DNA of 33,801 nt from Verrucomicrobiales bacterium (GTDB lineage Bacteria; Verrucomicrobiota; Verrucomicrobiia; Verrucomicrobiales; V1-33): contig JAGNEJ010000054.1 of assembly GCA_018003315.1 (NCBI GenBank), positions 1 to 33,801 of the forward strand, read 5' to 3'. Shown in pieces: positions 24,801 to 32,914 of the stretch. Below the pieces are notes generated by a model. That model did not search any database. It was given only the letters and a program-made list of their open reading frames with translations, and had not been told where the DNA came from. The first letter of the stretch is position 1. Each line of letters begins with the position of its first letter. Position numbers and translations under genes: made by a program.

Positions 24801-25265
24801 AAGGGCACGGATGCCGTCGGCACGATCGGGCCGAAAGGGATGTCCGTGGCGAAGATTGTCAGGGGAGACGCGGCGGATGCGAATGCCACGCCCCGGCTGG
24901 TTATCGCGGCGGCGCCGGACGCCAAGTCCGGCGGCTACGGTGGCGGCTACGTGGACTTGGAGCGCCTCACGGGAAGTCCCGTTGCCTTCTCGCCCTCCGA
25001 TGTGCTGCGACTGGACATCCGGAATCTCGGCACGGCGACGGTGGATCTGGCCATCGAACTGAAGAGCCCCAACGAGAACTACACGCCGCGCCTGGTGCAT
25101 GCGGCCGCCAGGGCGGAAAGCGGCTGGAAGACGCTGGAGATTCCGCTTTCCAAATGTCTGGCGGCCGCTGCCGATCCCTGCAGCGTCATTTGTTTCGTCG
25201 TCACCCAACCCAGCCGGTTTGAGATCGACAACCTGCGGCTGGTGAAGCGCCCCATCGCCCCATGA
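21801..25265 (+). CDS. Very large secreted protein, unknown function
   Basis: Using the ATG at 21801 (MKTFIPLCLVALGAALLLSV, cleavage near AQA) gives 1,154 residues. The N-terminal ~230 residues are Ala-rich and helical (AVSELAGALQRQAAAARTSP). A Gly/Ser-rich low-complexity stretch (GGYGSSGGGHSAPS) and a Pro/Ser linker follow at ~255–340. The large middle part alternates short beta strands with no recognised motif. The last ~160 residues (ADFSKGTDAVGTIGPKG to RFEIDNLRLVKRP) resemble a jelly-roll, galactose-binding or CIA30-like domain often used for carbohydrate or surface binding. The gene lies between the Lon-like/TPR gene and the MoxR gene on the same strand, so it may be the exported component of the locus or simply inserted there. 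The earlier in-frame start at 21741 would mask the signal peptide. Confidence 0.75.
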   Translation: MKTFIPLCLVALGAALLLSVSPTQAQAPPPLPPGAGSDFGISPLPPEAEALAHSIPTLHTTLEYRSATPAQLADAYARVVNDVTNLTGSVQSVLIDVGKFMIGKEIDARSTAGTTGEVFRVVAKEAVSELAGALQRQAAAARTSPDTLREFQSLADQAKADFMSALNQAGPAGEFVRPMAEAALNKAVSDLVSAATPVLHTANIYRDLAATAASLYHGVTVATLTTTVTVANVNISEVIVRDFTSPAKPPTGGYTISIPVPAYGNPTSSGGYGSSGGGHSAPSITFAPSGGSGPSLTFASKTTDGVVLPPSGGVWQPSPSAGNSGGGQFYPTWDGGGAELSPAVCTLLAAMAFQQACLFSSGDAPRQESAATPVGMPSDPQKTAAPKPDAGPVPLPVPESLDLPAHWYLPMDLAGATGEACVPAASVLHGDVPMRTFSYPTKGGPATLVFAADATRTGKPYEGAIATCTMTTNGVRLKDIDSANGFLIYQFESPESGAAAGCYYGLQWTAEIGPERVLISNPPIPEAQSSPAGTRLITCQVHGPTPAACMAVLEAFIGNVAASGRKVLLHREELPACFLRDARMDGTRLEAEVFNRFVGMLPAEVTVRLWPKTYDPARPASLACILPLVGGVNRCVFRLPHVAGAASIEIKSGKSRSLAFLQREIVPLGERTQVAEIAGSEGLAAGTLPLLGNRRGFRLSGDSPAIFVPFASVKRRPCDVSGWETLGIEGVCATGFRCAVQFIEKPEDIVLAAQGTGKEVAPGKFRLVAPLRPRLGQNPRLLGAVIQLTPSGASVGGRIDLEVRDLCLAGGPASREDVFGRISHGGMVVTLPAGWRIGVAGFTPLSSRAQPAVFFPQRVDALTNPQGWQVALCGVGGSGGSARIGFPAGLPVPVLRNLSGPIALSTGSGNAPCATLPVSGQGASCVAWWGKGAVPLEGLPSRFPIRLLREEDPVRAYAAGRSDLDPITALPGVPAATANPKSPAPDAPHASGEQLLADFSKGTDAVGTIGPKGMSVAKIVRGDAADANATPRLVIAAAPDAKSGGYGGGYVDLERLTGSPVAFSPSDVLRLDIRNLGTATVDLAIELKSPNENYTPRLVHAAARAESGWKTLEIPLSKCLAAAADPCSVICFVVTQPSRFEIDNLRLVKRPIAP

Positions 25266-25416
25266 CGAAGGCGTCCCTTGCATTTCCCGCCCGGCCCTGC
25301 CACGCCGCCAGGACCGGGGGCGTGAATTCCGGTCACACCTGCGCCTTTGCACCCCATGTCCCATCCAAGCCCTGAATGGCTCGGCCATCTCAACAATCCA
25401 CCACCCATCATCCACC

Positions 25417-26370
25417 ATGAAATCAACCATTGCCCCCCCCAACTCGCGCAACGGCGGCCTGCCGCTGCTGCCCATCGAACACGAACGCGCCCCGTCCGCA
25501 CAATCCTATGAACGGGTCTCCATTTCCGGCGTGGCGATCCTCCTGCCGGAGCCGGCGGAGGTCCCTGCCCTGACCCTCCACGGGCAGGAGTCCCTTCTGG
25601 AAAACATCGCCACGGCCTGGGCGGCGGGGCTGCATCCCTCCATCGAAGGGGAGCCAGGCAATGGAAAGACGGCGGCCAGCCAGCAGGCGGCGCGGCGCGA
25701 CCGCATGGACTGCTACATGTTCAACGGCCATGCCGAGGTGACGCCGGAGGATCTCATCCTGACCGGTCGTGTCGTCGATGGCGGCGGCATTGAATACGTT
25801 GGTTCGCCATTGTTTGCGGCGGCCTGTCGCGGCGGAGTGGCCGTGATCGATGAACTGGCCAAAATCCCGTCCCGCTCCCTCTCCCCGCTGGCCTCGGCGC
25901 TGGATGATCGCCGCACCCTGACATCCTCCCTGGCCGGCATCACCCTCAAGGCCCACCCGGATTTCCGCTTCGTGGCGACGATGAACACTGCGGACCGTGA
26001 ACTGGATCCGCTGCCGGGCTTCATCGACGAGCGGCTCCGCCCGCGGTTCAGGGTCGGCTACCCGGACGTGAAACACTATCCGTCCATCGTCGAGGCGGCT
26101 GTGCCGCTGTCGCCGCCGGTCCTGCGCAAAGCCTTCCGTGACTGGATGCACCGCCGCACCAGCCCCATTTCACCGCGCTGCGCGATCACGGTTTTCCGTT
26201 TTGCCGCCAGCCGGCTGGCCCGCGCCGGGCATGGAGCCGCCATCCTCACGAAATCCGAGGCGCAAAACCTCCTTACGGAAATCGCCGCCCTCGTCGTGGA
26301 ATTGCCCGCAGCGGGTCCGTGGAGGTCCGGAGAAATGCAGGCCGCCACTGATGAAACCTCACCCTGGTAA
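25417..26370 (+). CDS. MoxR-type AAA+ ATPase
   Basis: This 317-residue protein is a single AAA+ module: Walker A GEPGNGKT (78–85), Walker B VAVIDE (141–146), sensor 1 in FVATMN (Asn190), and Arg residues at 206–210 (ERLRPRF) positioned as the trans finger. The helix-2 insert region (NGHAEVTPEDLILTGRVVDG) matches the MoxR/AAA_5 group, whose members remodel partner proteins, usually a vWA-domain protein encoded next door. No vWA gene with a MIDAS motif (DxSxS) is seen downstream, so the partner may be the TraB-like protein 35 bp away. The gene is the first of five closely spaced genes (gaps of 28–61 bp) that run to the window end. Confidence 0.9.
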   Translation: MKSTIAPPNSRNGGLPLLPIEHERAPSAQSYERVSISGVAILLPEPAEVPALTLHGQESLLENIATAWAAGLHPSIEGEPGNGKTAASQQAARRDRMDCYMFNGHAEVTPEDLILTGRVVDGGGIEYVGSPLFAAACRGGVAVIDELAKIPSRSLSPLASALDDRRTLTSSLAGITLKAHPDFRFVATMNTADRELDPLPGFIDERLRPRFRVGYPDVKHYPSIVEAAVPLSPPVLRKAFRDWMHRRTSPISPRCAITVFRFAASRLARAGHGAAILTKSEAQNLLTEIAALVVELPAAGPWRSGEMQAATDETSPW

Positions 26371-26405
26371 GGCCCCACCCGAACGCTGCTTCCGACACTC
26401 ATGCC

Positions 26406-28493
26406 ATGAAAACGCCCATTCTTCGCCAATTCACCCAAGCTGTCGGCAGTTTCTGCCTGCGCTGGGGCTCCAAACCGCTGTTTGCAGTGCCGTCGTGCCA
26501 CAATCGAGTGGCTTATGCGGCGGCGGTTGTCGCCGCGGCGGAGCAGTTGCTGCCGGATGTCATTGCCATCGAGCTGCCCGGCAGCTTGAATCGCAGTCCG
26601 GAGTTCACAGCCGCGGTCAACAAAATCTGGCCGCGTCCCGGCGCGGTGATCCTGGCGCCGCAAGGCTCCAGCGGAAACGCGATGGGATCCATCGTGCCCG
26701 TTAGTGTGGCCGATTCGCTCATCGTTGCCATGAAGCTGCCCGCGATCCTGGCCCGGCGCCATCCTGGCTGGCGGCCGGAAATCCGCTTCATCGATGCGGA
26801 AAATCGTCCGCAAAAACACGGCGGCGAGGTGCCGGTGCGTGACGACTGGAGTGTGATGGCGCTGCCCGATGGCCTCATGGTCGAGTCTGCTCGCGTTGCC
26901 GGCGCCAGTCTGAAACGCGATCCCTACGATGACATCCGGGAACAGGTCATGGCCGCGTGGCTGCGCGGGATTGTCCGATCCGGAAAATCGGTGCTCGCCG
27001 TGTTTGGTGCGGCCCACACCGCGGGCATTGCTGCGACGCTCGACGCTGGCGCCTGCTTTCCGGACGATCCCACGGCCCTGGGCGAAGGCCTTTCAAATGC
27101 AATGAAGTTCGATGCCTTGAAACTCAACGCCACCCATCAATGGGCCAACGGCCTGCTCGATTCCTCACCGGCGGAAGCCCATGCCTTCCAGCAATATCTG
27201 CTGCAGCTGCCCGCGTCTGGGCCGCTCGTTGCGTTCAACAAGGCGGAGGCTGTGAAAAGCATCGCCGCGGCCGCCGCAAGCCGGGCCGCGCGGGAACTGC
27301 CCGGCGGCGAGTTTTCCGTCCGCTCCTTGCAGCAGTGGTGGAAATACGCCAGCCAGTCGCTCACCCTGCAGGGCCGCTGGACGCACCACTCGTTCGTCCG
27401 CTGGCTGGACCAGGCCCGCGATACCATCGGCCCGCGCTTTCCCCGCATTCTGGAAGAGGAATTCCGCCGCTACCCCGGTGGCGAGGACGCCGATGGCTTT
27501 CTGCTGTTTTCCCACGGTTCCGGCAACGGCGTCGCCTTGCGCCCCAAAGGCTCCCGCTCCCGTGGCAAACCACCGACCACCCGGGTGACGCTGGCGGGCG
27601 GCCAGGCGGTCACCGTGCCGGACGGGGCGGAGGAAATCCGTCAGCGGCTCAGCGATGAGGCGGAAGGGAAAGACCCGGAGCCGTCGTCCTGGCAAATGGT
27701 ACCCGCCGCTTCCGAGCAGCGGCTGCACCGGAAAAACTACAAGGCGCTCCGCGTCATCGGCCATCGGAAACTCGCCGGGAAGACGGTCCGGGATCCGATT
27801 GCGGTGCGCTTCGAAGGTAACTCCGGCCTCGGCTTTGACATCCGGGCGACCCTCCGCGCCAGAAGCCACGGCGAATCGGCGCTCTTCGTCAAACATCCCG
27901 GCCGCCGGCGTTTTGTCGAGGATACCCATCCTGGTCTGTGCGATGGAAAATGCCCGTTGTTGTTCGTCTTCGACCCGGATGCCAAAGTCACCTCCACCGA
28001 CAGCGGCCTGTTCTTCCTGCCCACCGGCCGCGCCTATGCGTCCCACTACGCATACACCGGCCAGCGCCGTCTCGCGGGAGGCGCCATCCGGCAGGGGACC
28101 ATCTGCTATTTCCTGGCGCTGCTGCGTGAACTCGCACCCTACGACCCGAAGGCCGTTGCGAAACTAGTCAGCAGTCTCCCGCCCCGGCGCGTTTGCACCC
28201 GCCGGCCGTGGAGCGACCCGGAACTGGGCGGCTTCTCCGGCGTCAATGTGCTTCTTGCCTGCGCCATCAAGCACGCCGACGACCACATCGTCCTGGCGGC
28301 CAAACGCAATTTCACCCTAACCCCTGCCGTCCAGGAATTCGCCCGTTCCAGACGCGTCCGGATCGTTCGCGTGCTCCCCGCCGAACTCGATTCCCGCCTC
28401 TTCTCCCGCCTGTCGCTGGAACACATCGTTCCGGCCCCCGGCGCGTACACCGCGCCGTTCGAATGGACGGAGCAATACGTCACCCCGGTGTGA
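26406..28493 (+). CDS. TraB/TIKI-like domain protein with large unknown C-terminus
   Basis: In this 695-residue protein, residues ~25–215 follow the TraB/PrgY–TIKI–EreA pattern. VPSCHNRVAYAAAV has His32 at the place of the GTAH motif, DVIAIELPG has Glu56, RDPYDDIREQVMAAWLR matches the conserved Arg helix, and VFGAAHTAGI has His204. These superfamily members are metal-dependent hydrolases or signalling proteins, including the TIKI proteases. The 480-residue C-terminus contains W/R-rich helices (QWWKYASQSLTLQGRW), a beta-rich middle (LRVIGHRKLAGKTV) and a possible alpha/beta end (VNVLLACAIKHADDHIVLAA); I do not recognise it. Its position between the MoxR ATPase and a PfkB-like gene suggests it is the MoxR client. 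The TIKI assignment rests on motif order only. Confidence 0.6.
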   Translation: MKTPILRQFTQAVGSFCLRWGSKPLFAVPSCHNRVAYAAAVVAAAEQLLPDVIAIELPGSLNRSPEFTAAVNKIWPRPGAVILAPQGSSGNAMGSIVPVSVADSLIVAMKLPAILARRHPGWRPEIRFIDAENRPQKHGGEVPVRDDWSVMALPDGLMVESARVAGASLKRDPYDDIREQVMAAWLRGIVRSGKSVLAVFGAAHTAGIAATLDAGACFPDDPTALGEGLSNAMKFDALKLNATHQWANGLLDSSPAEAHAFQQYLLQLPASGPLVAFNKAEAVKSIAAAAASRAARELPGGEFSVRSLQQWWKYASQSLTLQGRWTHHSFVRWLDQARDTIGPRFPRILEEEFRRYPGGEDADGFLLFSHGSGNGVALRPKGSRSRGKPPTTRVTLAGGQAVTVPDGAEEIRQRLSDEAEGKDPEPSSWQMVPAASEQRLHRKNYKALRVIGHRKLAGKTVRDPIAVRFEGNSGLGFDIRATLRARSHGESALFVKHPGRRRFVEDTHPGLCDGKCPLLFVFDPDAKVTSTDSGLFFLPTGRAYASHYAYTGQRRLAGGAIRQGTICYFLALLRELAPYDPKAVAKLVSSLPPRRVCTRRPWSDPELGGFSGVNVLLACAIKHADDHIVLAAKRNFTLTPAVQEFARSRRVRIVRVLPAELDSRLFSRLSLEHIVPAPGAYTAPFEWTEQYVTPV

Positions 28494-28544
28494 CGTCAAT
28501 CTCATGTAACGCTGCAACCGATTCGAGCCCAATTCCCCTTTTGT

Positions 28545-29786
28545 ATGAATGCGATCACCTCTTCCCTGTCGGGCGATGGCGCTGGGTTTCCTGGCATCAT
28601 TGCGGTTTCATCATCAGTTACGGACATTGTCCTGCGGCCCTCGCAGGTGTCGATTGTGCACCCCCGGGTCGATTTCACCCTGCCGTCAGGCGTCCGCTGG
28701 CTGATGCCGTATGACGGCCCGCCGCTGGCCAGCGAAGGCAAACGCACGGTGCAGCATGACTTGTCCCATTTTCGCAATACACCGGGTGCCCAATTGCGCC
28801 CCGGCTCCGGCGGGGTGAATTCGGTGCTCTTTGCGCGGGGCCTGGAGCCACAGGCAACTTTCGTGCTTGTCGATTCCTCCGCTCCCGGTCGGGAAGTTGC
28901 TTCCGCGATGAAGTCCGCGGGGGTCGTCTGGCATCCGCTGGGTACCGGGCCGGTGGCCGCAAATTTGATCCTCGAGTGGAAGCCGTCGCCCCCTGCCTCT
29001 CCCGCCCGCATCTGTCTGCGCGGCCCCCGTACCGCAGAGTCCGCCGCGCCGGTTTTACAGAACTCCGTTCGTCCCAGAATTTTTGACTGGCCCAGGGAGA
29101 AGCCGATGACGCTTTGGCTGAATTCCTGCCGTGATTCGGCGCTGGTGCGGATGCTGAGCGATGAAGCCGCGGCCCGCGGCCTTCCGCAATACAGCGTGCT
29201 GACTCCGGCCCTGCCGCTGCGGGAGCGCCTTTCCCTGCAACTGGAACGCGATGTGCTGTCGATGGCGAATTGGGAGGAAACGCAGGAACTGGCCCGGGGG
29301 CTGGGCCTTCCCACCCCGGACGAACCGGAAGACCAGGTGGACCTCGCGGACGCGGCGGAAACGGTGCGCCGGATCATGGCGGAAGGCGGCCGGGGCGATG
29401 TCATCACCACCTTCGGTCCACGCGGCCTCATGGCTTCGGGCCGCTCTCACGCCGCCGTCTGGTGGATCCACCTGCATGACCAAAAACTCATCGAACGCCT
29501 CGTTGCCTGCTCTGGAAAAGTCACCGGTATGGGGGATCGCTGCTTTGCCGCCACAGCCCTGGCGCATTTTCAGGCCCCCCCCGGACCAGGCCGCGTGGTG
29601 CGGGCGGCCCACCTGGGCGCGGCGCAGGTGGTCGGTCATGCCTGCGGGCTGGCGGTCGCTCCCCGCGACGCCTTCCTTGTGCGGCCGGTCGCGGCCACCG
29701 GGCTTTCTGCTTGCACCAGCATGGCCACCGGCCGGTTCTCTGCGTTTTCCTCCCTGCTGCGCACAGCCGGCCGCGCTGCTTTGTGA
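28545..29786 (+). CDS. PfkB/ribokinase-like protein
   Basis: This 413-residue protein shows both PfkB signatures. The N-terminal glycine region is LRPGSGGVNSVLFARGLEPQ (85–102), followed by FVLVDSSAPGREVASAMKSAGV. The C-terminal anion-hole segment is KVTGMGDRCFAATALAHF, with GMGD at 328–331 in place of the usual GAGD and Asp331 as the expected catalytic base. GDVITTFGPRGLMA provides the strand before it. PfkB enzymes phosphorylate sugars, nucleosides or related alcohols with ATP. The ~110-residue N-terminal extension and acidic stretch (DEPEDQVDLADAAE) are unusual. Found in a MoxR/Lon/STAND neighbourhood, it may make or modify a small signalling or toxic molecule rather than serve central metabolism; that is inference. 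Confidence 0.7.
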   Translation: MNAITSSLSGDGAGFPGIIAVSSSVTDIVLRPSQVSIVHPRVDFTLPSGVRWLMPYDGPPLASEGKRTVQHDLSHFRNTPGAQLRPGSGGVNSVLFARGLEPQATFVLVDSSAPGREVASAMKSAGVVWHPLGTGPVAANLILEWKPSPPASPARICLRGPRTAESAAPVLQNSVRPRIFDWPREKPMTLWLNSCRDSALVRMLSDEAAARGLPQYSVLTPALPLRERLSLQLERDVLSMANWEETQELARGLGLPTPDEPEDQVDLADAAETVRRIMAEGGRGDVITTFGPRGLMASGRSHAAVWWIHLHDQKLIERLVACSGKVTGMGDRCFAATALAHFQAPPGPGRVVRAAHLGAAQVVGHACGLAVAPRDAFLVRPVAATGLSACTSMATGRFSAFSSLLRTAGRAAL

Positions 29787-29847
29787 GGATTCCGCCACTC
29801 GGGGCTTGTCAATTTCCTCTGGCTCCTCCACACTCCCTGCCAAATCC

Positions 29848-32800
29848 GTGCCGCCCAACCCATTTGACCAAATTTCACCGGGCGACCCGCTCTTGGACGC
29901 AGCGCAGCGCCTGTGGTTCTCCGCCTGTGTGGAGGCGGTGCAGACGGGCCGGGAAAATCCTGACTCGGCCAAACAGTGGCTCGCGGAAGCTCCCATTGAC
30001 AGGTGCGGGGACGATCTAAACGTCAAGGCTGTTGCCAAATTGCATTGCGACCTCGCCATTTTCATCGTGGATCACACCCGCACCTTGTCAGGGAAGACGG
30101 GAATTTTCTCTCCCACCGCCGATGCTGAAGGCCTCGGCAAACTCGCCGCCAAATACTCCCTGCTTACCAGCGCGGCCGAACCTAACGATCCTGGCCCGAA
30201 ATCCACTCCCGTCCCCGCCGGGTTGGTCATGGACCTGGCGCAGGAAATGGCCGGACCATCCGAGCCCACACTGCGCGCAGACGGCACGTTCCGCGGCTCC
30301 CTGCGTCCGCACATCCGCAGCACGGCGGTTCCCATCCTGTTTCTTCTGGGAAACGATCCAGCCATCGGCTGGATGACGCTGGAACTCATCGAAAACGGCA
30401 CGGGCTGCCTGTATCCATCCCCGGAGCATCTTTTCCTCTCCTGTGACGGGGACTGGCGGGACATGGAGCGGAATATTCCTCTGGCATTGAAACACCTTGG
30501 TCTCTGGCGCGGGAATGCGGACATTCGTTGGCGGCTCCGCCTGAAGTCCCCAGCCGATGCCGTAAAAAGGTTCATCGACGGCGGAACTCCCCTCGCCGGA
30601 GCCTCCGCCGGAGCCATTGTGGCGCTGGGTTGCGCCAGCTTGTTTGGCGGACCGGGGGTGTGGGCTTCGCTGGATGTCTCGCAGACTGCTTTCACCGCAG
30701 GCATCCATGCGGATGGCACCCTCTTCGCCGTTTCCGGCGTGGACGTTAAACTCGCCGGTGCCGCCCGCAATGCGGAAATCTGGCCGCGGCTGGGCACCGT
30801 GGGCATGGCGGCGTTGAATCTTGAGGAACTCAAGGAAGACTGGAAGAGCGGCGAAACTCACCGCGGGGTTCTGGACGACCTCGGCGGACATGTTTTCAAG
30901 GAGAAGGATCATGAGTTTTACCTGGTGGGCGCTGCCACGCTTCAGGAGGCAGCGCAGCGCCTGCACTTCCACCGCACCCAGCGCTGGCCGGAGGGTGATG
31001 GCTGGCTGGCTCCCACGCCGCCGGATTTCATTGAGCGTCCGGCCTTTGACTCCGCCATCTGGAATTTCATCCACGACTCTACATCCGACCACGGGGCCCT
31101 GGTCATCGTGGCGGCGGCGGGCTACGGGAAGACCACCTGGATGACCGGCTGGCTCAACCAGCTGCGGGCCGCAGGCAAGGCTCCGGTGCATTATTTCATT
31201 CGCTACCAGGCCGCTGCCAGCCGCGAGCATATTGCCGAAAGCCTTTTCCACCAATTGCGCCGCAATCATCTCATCGCCGATCACGAAGTCCCTTCCGGCA
31301 CGCCCTCCAATCGCCTCAAGGCCCTGCTGCCACTCGTCAGCAAAAAGCTGCCGCGGGATGCCGCCGGCCACATCACCCAGCCGGAAATCCTATTCATCGA
31401 GGCTGCGGACCAGACGCGCCATGCGGACACCCTGCTCGCGGGCATGATTCATCCGGGCCTGGAGCCCGGTATCTGGTGCGTCTTCACCACCCGGCAAGAC
31501 CAGCACTGGCTCACCACCGGGCAGGGGGTGCGCTTTGTCGATTTCGTTTCCGGTCAGGAAATGCCCCGCCACGATGCACCCCCGGCCACCACCGAGGCGG
31601 AAAAACCCTATCGAGATGCCATTCGGGCCTACTTGCAGAAGGAAACCACCCAACTCGATCCCCCGCTGGCGGAGGGTTTCATCGAACGCATCGCCGCCGC
31701 TGATTCCCTCCCTGGCAAATCCCAGCGCGTGGTCCCCATTTTCGGCACCGTGGCGGATACTGTGGCGCGGCTGCTGGGGAAAAAGCAGGCGGAACCCGGA
31801 TTTCTCACCCGCTGCCGGACGGAAATCGCCCCGTGGCTCCAGGAATGGGCGGAGCGGGCAACGGATGATGCCATTCACTTGGAAAACCGGGTCACCGGGG
31901 AACTGGGCTTGAAAATGACCGGCTCTCCGGCCCGACTGCTCTGGCAGACGCTGGCGCTGCTGGACCTCGCCTGCCGTCCGCTCTCCCGCACCGAACTCGA
32001 CATACTTGCCCGCAAGGCCCTTTTCGATACCGATGATTCCCTAACCGATTCCCGCGCCAAAAAGCGCGACGGCCAGGAAGTAGAGTATCTGGACGCGTTC
32101 AAAAAAAATCTGACCACCCACCACGAGTGTCTTTTGAAATTGGCAGTGAACTTCTTTGCCTACCGGGCCTTTGGCGACCTGCCGAACGAACCCTATACCT
32201 TTTTCCACCCGGCTTACGCTCGTCTGGTGCGGGAGCGACTGGCCGGCCATGCCCAAGCGGAGGAAGAGTGCCACCACCTGCTGGGCTCTGCCTGCCTGGA
32301 GCTGCTTCTGGACGGTGCCGGGAAGCTTCGCTCAGACCCTGACTTCCGCAAGGACGCCAGTCTGCCTGCCTATGCGTTTCGCCATGCGGTGCACCACCTT
32401 TCCCGCACCCAGCGCCCCGCGCCGTGGCGGGACTTGGAATCCCTCCTCTGCGCCCTGCCCTATATGGAGGCGCGATGGAAGGCGGGGCAGCTTTATGACT
32501 TGCTGGGGGACTGGGCGGAGGCGCTGACCCGGCATCCGGAGGAGATTGCCGAAACCCGGACCTCGACCGCCTGGCTGGCAGAGTTTTTTGCCTGGATCAA
32601 GAAGGTGGCGGAGCGTCCGCTGGGCGCACCCTGTCCGCCCGTGCCGGCTGTTCCGGATTCCACCCGCGGGGCGGCCACCGTCGCTGACCCGGCCACCTTC
32701 ACCCAGAACGACCGCCTGCATCTCTGGTTCCAGTTCCTCACGGATTCTGTGGCAGCCCTCACCTTCGGCGACGCCCATCCCAATCTCCCTCCACCCGATC

Positions 32801-32886
32801 TCGCCGTCCTCGCCTGCAACTCCGCCTCCCACGGCCCCGTCCACGCAGCCGGCAAAGCCGCCCTCGGTTTCCCTCATCATTCATAA
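29848..32886 (+). CDS. Shared module – Lon-like peptidase – STAND-type P-loop NTPase
   Basis: Numbered from the GTG at 29848 (1,012 residues). Residues 1–~250 are homologous to the 17420 protein (WFSAC 23–27, GCLY 186–189, GDW 201–203, DIRW 225–228). A Lon-type core follows: GASAG with Ser253, DGTLFAVSGVDVKLAGAA with Lys301. Next comes a P-loop NTPase with Walker A AAAGYGKTT (422–430, Lys428) and Walker B ILFIEAAD (514–521), then helical segments to the end, as in STAND/NACHT proteins that act as ATP-driven switches. The gene is followed at 28 bp by a WD40 gene, a partner usually fused to such NTPases. A TTG at 29806 is an alternative start. Expected role: sensing through WD40, NTPase switching, peptidase effector; all inferred. 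Confidence 0.75.
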   Translation: MPPNPFDQISPGDPLLDAAQRLWFSACVEAVQTGRENPDSAKQWLAEAPIDRCGDDLNVKAVAKLHCDLAIFIVDHTRTLSGKTGIFSPTADAEGLGKLAAKYSLLTSAAEPNDPGPKSTPVPAGLVMDLAQEMAGPSEPTLRADGTFRGSLRPHIRSTAVPILFLLGNDPAIGWMTLELIENGTGCLYPSPEHLFLSCDGDWRDMERNIPLALKHLGLWRGNADIRWRLRLKSPADAVKRFIDGGTPLAGASAGAIVALGCASLFGGPGVWASLDVSQTAFTAGIHADGTLFAVSGVDVKLAGAARNAEIWPRLGTVGMAALNLEELKEDWKSGETHRGVLDDLGGHVFKEKDHEFYLVGAATLQEAAQRLHFHRTQRWPEGDGWLAPTPPDFIERPAFDSAIWNFIHDSTSDHGALVIVAAAGYGKTTWMTGWLNQLRAAGKAPVHYFIRYQAAASREHIAESLFHQLRRNHLIADHEVPSGTPSNRLKALLPLVSKKLPRDAAGHITQPEILFIEAADQTRHADTLLAGMIHPGLEPGIWCVFTTRQDQHWLTTGQGVRFVDFVSGQEMPRHDAPPATTEAEKPYRDAIRAYLQKETTQLDPPLAEGFIERIAAADSLPGKSQRVVPIFGTVADTVARLLGKKQAEPGFLTRCRTEIAPWLQEWAERATDDAIHLENRVTGELGLKMTGSPARLLWQTLALLDLACRPLSRTELDILARKALFDTDDSLTDSRAKKRDGQEVEYLDAFKKNLTTHHECLLKLAVNFFAYRAFGDLPNEPYTFFHPAYARLVRERLAGHAQAEEECHHLLGSACLELLLDGAGKLRSDPDFRKDASLPAYAFRHAVHHLSRTQRPAPWRDLESLLCALPYMEARWKAGQLYDLLGDWAEALTRHPEEIAETRTSTAWLAEFFAWIKKVAERPLGAPCPPVPAVPDSTRGAATVADPATFTQNDRLHLWFQFLTDSVAALTFGDAHPNLPPPDLAVLACNSASHGPVHAAGKAALGFPHHS

Positions 32887-32914
32887 TTCCTCCTTCTTAC
32901 TTCGTCCTTCCTCC

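Noticed and set aside
26406-28493. A vWA domain hidden in the TraB/TIKI-like protein
   Set aside because: FVFDPDAKV was checked as a possible MIDAS, but DxSxS and the matching Thr and Asp motifs are missing.
30088-31371. 427-codon minus-strand frame opposite the Lon/NTPase gene
   Set aside because: The + strand has the Lon dyad and Walker motifs and matches its paralogue; the minus frame is a shadow.
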